From: Nonlabens sp.
Lineage (GTDB): Bacteria > Bacteroidota > Bacteroidia > Flavobacteriales > Flavobacteriaceae
DNA length: 6,616 nt
Assembly: GCA_023301395.1 (NCBI GenBank)
Contig: JALZUY010000257.1
Location: 1 to 6,616, forward strand
Direction of reading: 5' to 3'
In this document: positions 6,504-6,616 of the stretch, piece after piece
How the letters are laid out: the number at the start of each line of letters is the position of its first letter
How positions within the stretch are numbered: the stretch's first letter is position 1
The notes under the pieces: model-generated
What the model was told of the DNA's origin: nothing
What the model saw: only the letters and a program-made list of their open reading frames with translations
Databases searched by the model: none
Made by a program: the position numbers and the translations under genes

Positions 6504-6616
6504 AGCTGCCCAAAGTGCCGTCAATTCTCCAAAGCTGTGACCAGCTGTAAAACTTGCTGTGAAACCTGCTTTTTTAAGCGTATTATATTGTCCCATACTC
6601 AATGTACCAATAGCTG
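6480..6616 (-). pseudogene. Fragment of a type I PKS / PfaA-like acyltransferase domain
   Basis: The minus strand encodes about 45 residues of a malonyl/acyl-CoA:ACP acyltransferase domain, entering at the right window edge with AIGTLSMGQYNTLKKAGF and continuing to AGHSFGELTALWAAG. GHSxGE is the acyltransferase nucleophile motif (Ser in codon 6534-6536 acylated from the CoA donor). The preceding helix and the LWAAG continuation match modular PKS and the PfaA-type subunits of polyunsaturated-fatty-acid synthases better than stand-alone FabD, judged by eye. The frame breaks off after SDETF and hits TAA at 6471-6473, so the domain stops about 15 residues beyond its active-site motif and cannot be functional as joined. 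The upstream part, with the ketosynthase expected in such enzymes, would lie outside the window. Whether it belongs to the same genome is unknown. Confidence 0.8.

Noticed and set aside
6504..6616. Plus-strand Cys-rich tail (SCPKC, SCKTCCETC) that looks like a zinc-binding or ferredoxin-like domain fused to the lipoprotein.
   Set aside because: Every Cys codon is the antisense of Ala or Thr codons in a recognisable acyltransferase segment on the minus strand. The minus reading has a true family motif (GHSFGE); the plus reading has none.

Overview
The window looks like chromosomal DNA of a marine Flavobacteriaceae-type member of the Bacteroidota. The DNA is AT-rich and the intergenic gaps are short and A/T-rich. 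The lipoproteins are typical of the group (a lipobox followed by acidic residues), and there is a CarboxypepD_reg-like/TonB-dependent receptor and a Porin_10-type 'putative porin'. Several matches to the Bacteroidota -7 promoter element TAnnTTTG sit before genes. The genus cannot be fixed from sequence alone.

Layout. Positions 44-3409 on the minus strand hold a compact three-gene cluster. In transcription order these are a 94-aa envelope protein with a His/Cys motif, an 817-aa TonB-dependent receptor and a 184-aa acidic surface-type lipoprotein. The receptor resembles ZnuD-like metal receptors, and with the His/Cys protein upstream this suggests a metal (zinc or copper) acquisition locus. The substrate is inferred, not shown. 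Upstream of it on the same strand (3463-5439) is a beta-barrel protein of the Porin_10 family. It is transcribed divergently from rnhB (5547-6146, plus), which encodes ribonuclease HII with all its catalytic motifs. After rnhB comes the start of a second lipoprotein gene (from 6231, plus).

The oddest part is the right end. The lipoprotein reading frame makes sense only to about 6500. From there to the window end, the minus strand encodes an unmistakable piece of a polyketide/polyunsaturated-fatty-acid synthase acyltransferase domain with the GHSFGE nucleophile motif. The two coding segments point at each other and meet, with a short stretch of dual coding, near 6480-6503. This is the signature of an inverted chimeric join. 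It is either an assembly or amplification artefact or a real inversion that broke both genes. The Cys-rich protein tail read on the plus strand there is antisense noise.

No tRNA, rRNA, CRISPR, insertion sequence or integrase is visible. No intergenic gap exceeds 300 bases; the longest is about 107 bases, between the porin gene and rnhB.
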